Shown here piece after piece: positions 5,880-8,948 of a stretch of 8,948 nucleotides of DNA. The DNA lies in contig CATKXN010000116.1 in NCBI GenBank assembly GCA_949840605.1, positions 1 through 8,948 of the forward strand, given 5' to 3'. The DNA comes from an uncultured Alistipes sp. GTDB lineage: Bacteria > Bacteroidota > Bacteroidia > Bacteroidales > Rikenellaceae. Below the pieces are notes generated by a model, which saw only the letters and a list, made by a program, of their open reading frames with translations, did not search any database and was not told the origin of the DNA. Both the position numbers and the translations under genes were made by a program. Numbering within the stretch: the stretch's first letter is position 1; each line of letters starts with the position of its first letter.

Positions 5880-6882
5880 AATCGTCATACTGAATTGGAA
5901 CGGCGCCGGACATCTGCGCCGTTTTCTGCCGTCGGTCGTGGCCGCGGCGCCCGAAGGCGTCGAAGTGGTGGTGGCCGACAACGGTTCCACGGACGATTCC
6001 GTGGCGGTTCTCGCCGCCGAATTCCCCACGGTCTCGGTGCTGCGCATGGACCGTAACTACGGCTTTGCGGGCGGTTACAACCGTGCCCTGGAGCAGATCG
6101 ACGCCGACTACTACCTGCTGCTCAATTCCGATGTCGAGACACCCCGGGGATGGCTCGCGCCGATACTCGACTGCCTGGAGGCGAATCCCGACGTGGGGGT
6201 CGCCGCACCGAAACTGATCTCCTGCGACGACCGGACGCGGTTCGAATACGCCGGAGCTTCGGGCGGGTTCATCGACTTCCTGGGCTATCCCTTCTGCCGG
6301 GGCCGCATCCTGCGCTGCGTGGAGGAGGACCGGGGGCAGTACGACGACGCCCGCGACGTTTTTTGGGTGAGTGGCGCGGCTTTCTGCTGCCGGGCCGACG
6401 TGTTCCGGGCGCTGGGGGGCTTCGACGCCGATTTCTTCGCCCACATGGAGGAGATCGACCTCTGCTGGCGGATGCAGCTGGCGGGATACCGCGTGCGGGT
6501 CGTTCCCCAAAGCACGGTCTACCACCTCGGCGGCGGCACGCTCCAGACGGATTCCCCGGCCAAGGTCTTCTATAACCACCGGAACAATCTGGCGATGCTC
6601 TATAAATGCACCTCTCCCGCGCAGCGGCTTTTCGTGGCCGCGGCGCGTCCGGCGCTCGACCTGCTGGCGGCGGTCTCCTATCTGGTGCAGGGGCGCGGGG
6701 ACAATTTCCGGGCGGTGTTCCGCGCCTACCGCGATTTCTTCCGCTGGCACAAGGCTCTGGCCCGCAAGCGGCGCATGATCCGCGGGAACCGCAAAGGCTC
6801 CGCCGCCGGGCATATCTACCGCGGTTCGGTGGTTCTGCGCTACCTGTTCGGGCGGCGCACGTTCGGCGGCATGATGCCTTGA
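5866..6882 (+). CDS. Glycosyltransferase family 2 (GT-A fold, rhamnosyltransferase-like)
   Basis: A 338-residue inverting GT2 enzyme. The nucleotide-sugar fold is marked by KIVILNWNG at the N-terminus, VVVADNGSTDDS (34-45), NYGFAGGYN (64-72) and the metal-binding LLLNSDVE (84-91). The catalytic-base region is FAHMEEIDLCWR (191-202), followed by GYRVRVVPQSTVYHLGG, the pattern seen in WbbL-like rhamnosyltransferases. After about residue 255 a less conserved tail contains one hydrophobic helix and ends in a strongly basic segment, suggesting peripheral membrane attachment. The start at 5866 gives a complete N-terminal beta strand and overlaps the acyltransferase gene by 14 bases. Last gene of the operon. 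A role in LPS or surface-glycan assembly is inferred from the partner gene; donor and acceptor are unknown. Confidence 0.94.
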   Translation: MPVAKIVILNWNGAGHLRRFLPSVVAAAPEGVEVVVADNGSTDDSVAVLAAEFPTVSVLRMDRNYGFAGGYNRALEQIDADYYLLLNSDVETPRGWLAPILDCLEANPDVGVAAPKLISCDDRTRFEYAGASGGFIDFLGYPFCRGRILRCVEEDRGQYDDARDVFWVSGAAFCCRADVFRALGGFDADFFAHMEEIDLCWRMQLAGYRVRVVPQSTVYHLGGGTLQTDSPAKVFYNHRNNLAMLYKCTSPAQRLFVAAARPALDLLAAVSYLVQGRGDNFRAVFRAYRDFFRWHKALARKRRMIRGNRKGSAAGHIYRGSVVLRYLFGRRTFGGMMP

Positions 6883-6898
6883 ACCTGAAATCCGCAAA

Positions 6899-6914
6899 AA
6901 CGGAAAAGTCCGTT
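6899..6914. promoter_or_regulatory. Small perfect inverted repeat between the operon end and the AraC gene
   Basis: AACGGA (6899-6904) and TCCGTT (6909-6914) flank a 4-base spacer AAAG. It lies 17 bases after the glycosyltransferase stop and 15-30 bases upstream of the AraC -7 element, over the expected -33 region. No T-run follows on the plus strand, so intrinsic termination is doubtful. An operator for the AraC gene or a weak 3'-end hairpin of the operon are both possible. Confidence 0.3.
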
Positions 6915-6928
6915 CGTCCCGCAGGCGT

Positions 6929-6936
6929 TACCTTTG
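6929..6936 (+). promoter_or_regulatory. Bacteroidota -7 promoter element for the AraC gene, nearly leaderless
   Basis: TACCTTTG matches TAnnTTTG exactly and ends 7 bases before the ATG at 6944. With normal geometry, transcription would start only a few bases before, or at, the start codon. No TTTG is visible at the -33 position, where the inverted repeat at 6899-6914 sits instead. A promoter lacking a -33 often needs an activator; that part is inference. Confidence 0.5.
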
Positions 6937-6943
6937 CCCCGAG

Positions 6944-7807
6944 ATGAAGAACAAACCAGCCACCGCAAACGACTATCAGCAGCGCGTCAACCGGGTCGTC
7001 GAGTACATCCGGATGCACCTCGACGAGGATATCGACCTGCGCGTCCTGGCCGAACTGTCGGCCTTTTCACCGTACCATTTCCACCGCATCGTGTCGGCCC
7101 TGCTGGGCGAGCCGCTCGGCGAATTCATCGTCCGCACGCGGATCGAGACGGCAGCCCGGCTGCTGCGCTATACGGACGTTCCCGTCGCGGAGATCGCCTA
7201 CCGCGTGGGTTACGACACGCCCTCGTCGCTCAGCAAGGCGTTCCGGCGGTTTTTCGGCATCCCGCCCAAAACGTATCGAATCACTAAAAACCGTCCGATG
7301 ATGAACTGCAACATCCGGCCCGACGCCGAAATCCGGCTGTCGAAACCCCGAATCCGAGAAATTCCCGTCAAGACCGTGGCCTACATCCGCGCGCGGGGAA
7401 ATTACAGCCAGGTGGACTACGGCTCCTATTTTACCCGCCTGTGGAGTTATGTCAGGGAGCATAAGCTCTTCTCCGCGGGAATCGAGCATCTCGTTGTCTA
7501 TCACAACGACCCCGACATTTCGCGGCCGGGCGACCTTCGCTGCGACGTGTGCCTCGCGCTGCCCCGGGGAGCCGTCGCCGACGGGGATGTCGGCGTGAAA
7601 GAGATCGCCGGAGGCAAATACGCCGTGTTCCTCTATACGGGCACCTATACCGGGCTTGGGACGGCCTATAAGCAAATCTGCGGCGAATGGCTTCCGGAGA
7701 GCGGCTGCACGCTGCGCGACAGCCCCTGTTTCGAGAAATACATCAACCGTCCCGACCGGGTTCCGGCCGAAAAACTGAAAACCGAGATTTATATCCCGCT
7801 GATGTAA
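6944..7807 (+). CDS. AraC/XylS-family transcriptional regulator with GyrI-like effector-binding domain
   Basis: A 287-residue two-domain cytoplasmic regulator of the Rob-like layout. Residues 10-113 are an AraC-type DNA-binding domain with two helix-turn-helix motifs: LRVLAELSAFSPYHFHRIV (32-50), and VAEIAYRVGY (81-90) followed by SSLSKAFRRFFGIPPKTYR. Residues about 129-287 are a GyrI-like domain beginning IRLSKPRIREIPVKTVAYIRA and ending EKLKTEIYIPLM; this fold binds small, often hydrophobic ligands or drugs. By analogy with Rob and BmrR it may sense a small molecule, but no target gene is evident beside it. It has its own -7 promoter, is 61 bases downstream of the glycosyltransferase gene and converges on glnS. 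No Shine-Dalgarno sequence is present. Confidence 0.95.
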   Translation: MKNKPATANDYQQRVNRVVEYIRMHLDEDIDLRVLAELSAFSPYHFHRIVSALLGEPLGEFIVRTRIETAARLLRYTDVPVAEIAYRVGYDTPSSLSKAFRRFFGIPPKTYRITKNRPMMNCNIRPDAEIRLSKPRIREIPVKTVAYIRARGNYSQVDYGSYFTRLWSYVREHKLFSAGIEHLVVYHNDPDISRPGDLRCDVCLALPRGAVADGDVGVKEIAGGKYAVFLYTGTYTGLGTAYKQICGEWLPESGCTLRDSPCFEKYINRPDRVPAEKLKTEIYIPLM

Positions 7808-7840
7808 TTCGCAGACTGTGTCCGCACGGAGCGGGTAGGA

Positions 7841-7878
7841 CGAAAAAGGCATCCGAATCGTTTCGGATGCCTTTTTCG
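7841..7878. terminator. Bidirectional intrinsic terminator between AraC gene and glnS
   Basis: A perfect stem: GGCATCCGAA (7848-7857) pairs with TTCGGATGCC (7862-7871) around the loop TCGT. It is flanked by five A's on the left and five T's on the right, and a further CG pair extends the arms to 17 bp. Each strand gives a GC-rich hairpin followed by a U-run, so it can end transcription from both convergent genes. It lies 33 bases after the AraC stop and 17 bases beyond the glnS stop. Confidence 0.95.
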
Positions 7879-7895
7879 TGGATGCAAAGCGCGAT

Positions 7896-8948
7896 TTACT
7901 TGTTGATCTTGGCCCACGAATCCTTGAGTGTCACCGTGCGGTTGAACACCAGTTTTTCGGGGGTCGAATCGGTGTCGGGGCAGAAGTAGCCCACCCGTTC
8001 GAACTGCACGGCCTGACCGACGGGAACATCGCGCAGCGAGGGTTCCAGATAGCCCGTGACCTTGACCATCGACTCGGGGTTGAGGTTGTCCTCCCACGTC
8101 TGTCCCTCCTCCACGTCGTCGGGGTCCTCCTTCGTGAAGAGCGGGTTGAACAGCCGGACTTCGGCCTCCACGGCGTCTTTGGCCGACACCCAGTGGATGA
8201 CGCCCTTCACGCGGCGTCCGTCGCTCGACGAACCCCCGCCCGACATCGGGTCGTAGGTGCAGCGCAGCTCCGTGACGTTGCCCGCGTCGTCCTTGACGAC
8301 CTCCTCGCACTTGATGAGGTAGGAGTAGCGCAGGCGCACCTCGCCGCCCGGCGAGAGGCGGTAGAACTTCTTGGGAGGCTCCTCCATGAAATCGTCGCGC
8401 TCGATCCAGATCACCTTCGAGAAGGGCACCTGACGCGTTCCGGCGTTCTCGTCCTCGGGGTTGTTGACGGCCGTGAACAGCTCGGTCTTATCGTCGTCGT
8501 AGTTGGTGATGACCACTTTCAGCGGATTCAGCACGGCCATGCGGCGCTGGGCGACCTTGTTCAGGTCCTCGCGCACGCAGTACTCCAGCTTGCCGAGGTC
8601 GATCACGTTGTCGCGCTTGGCGACGCCCACCATCTCGGCGAAGTTGCGCACCGAAGCGGGCGTGTAGCCCTTGCGGCGCAGGGCGCAGATGGTCGGCATG
8701 CGGGGGTCGTCCCAGCCCATCACGGCGCCTTCCTGCACGAGTTTCAGCAGTTTGCGCTTCGACATCATCGTGTAGGTGAGGTTCAGACGAGCGAACTCGT
8801 ACTGGTGCGAGGGGAAAATGTCGAGCGCCTGGATGAACCAGTCGTACAACGGGCGGTGCACGTCGAATTCCAGCGTGCAGATCGAGTGGGTGATCCGCTC
8901 GATCGAGTCGCACTGGCCGTGGGCGTAGTCGTACATCGGGTAGATGCA
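7896..8948 (-). CDS. glnS: Glutaminyl-tRNA synthetase, C-terminal part (5' end outside window)
   Basis: GlnRS charges tRNA-Gln with glutamine in the cytoplasm. The frame enters from the right edge as [17 protein letters not shown] and runs 350 codons to a TAA at 7896-7898. The family is usually about 550-580 residues, so the N-terminal 200 or so, including the class I HIGH motif, are missing. Visible signatures: [10 protein letters not shown], the KMSKS-equivalent MSKRK (around 8751-8765), and the GlnRS-typical [23 protein letters not shown]. The C-terminal anticodon-binding beta-barrels follow ([57 protein letters not shown]). These distinguish it from glutamyl-tRNA synthetase. It ends just past the shared terminator. 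Confidence 0.98.
   Translation of the reverse strand, partial: CIYPMYDYAHGQCDSIERITHSICTLEFDVHRPLYDWFIQALDIFPSHQYEFARLNLTYTMMSKRKLLKLVQEGAVMGWDDPRMPTICALRRKGYTPASVRNFAEMVGVAKRDNVIDLGKLEYCVREDLNKVAQRRMAVLNPLKVVITNYDDDKTELFTAVNNPEDENAGTRQVPFSKVIWIERDDFMEEPPKKFYRLSPGGEVRLRYSYLIKCEEVVKDDAGNVTELRCTYDPMSGGGSSSDGRRVKGVIHWVSAKDAVEAEVRLFNPLFTKEDPDDVEEGQTWEDNLNPESMVKVTGYLEPSLRDVPVGQAVQFERVGYFCPDTDSTPEKLVFNRTVTLKDSWAKINK

Noticed and set aside
4794..6897. Long minus-strand open frames (417 and 374 residues) opposite the acyltransferase and glycosyltransferase genes
   Set aside because: Both are His/Arg/Pro/Gln-rich shadows of the plus-strand genes without motifs or upstream signals.
6899..6914. Intrinsic terminator for the five-gene operon
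   Set aside because: The stem is only 6 bp and no T-run follows on the plus strand, so it is listed as a possible regulatory dyad instead.

Overview
The window looks like a chromosomal segment of a GC-rich member of the Bacteroidota, most plausibly a Rikenellaceae/Alistipes-type gut bacterium. Three things point there: several promoters of the Bacteroidota -7 type (TAnnTTTG) lie just upstream of genes, most starts have no Shine-Dalgarno sequence, and the protein families (short RsmI, DUF389 membrane protein, Bacteroidales-style conserved protein) fit. The genus is inferred from style only; no database was searched. There is no sign of phage, transposase, CRISPR, tRNA or rRNA genes. Apart from one intergenic repeat array the region is ordinary core chromosome.

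Layout: (1) 1-1047, minus strand: ychF, a P-loop ATPase, cut by the left edge so that about the last 17 residues are missing. (2) 1048-1533: a 486-base divergent intergenic region. It holds the ychF promoter, an 8-bp perfect inverted repeat, and a tandem array of 73-76 bp units (about 1206-1511). Each unit carries two potential hairpins and promoter-like elements in both directions. (3) 1534-6882, plus strand: a tightly packed five-gene run with junctions of +5, +20, +13 and -14 bp, probably one operon. Its genes are an uncharacterised protein with conserved ends and a Pro/Glu/Ala-rich middle, rsmI (16S rRNA C1402 2'-O-methyltransferase), a DUF389 multi-pass membrane protein, an LpxL/HtrB-like acyltransferase and a family 2 glycosyltransferase. 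(4) 6944-7807, plus strand: an AraC-family regulator with a GyrI-like effector domain, apparently transcribed from its own promoter with almost no leader. (5) 7841-7878: a strong symmetrical terminator between convergent genes. (6) 7896-8948, minus strand: the C-terminal two thirds or so of glnS, cut by the right edge.

How the genes relate: the operon mixes a ribosome-maturation enzyme with envelope genes. The acyltransferase and the glycosyltransferase overlap and so are likely co-translated; they plausibly act on lipid A or another surface glycolipid. The final repeat unit of the array supplies the best promoter for the whole operon, so the array is the most interesting feature of the window. 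YchF and GlnRS are flanking housekeeping genes.
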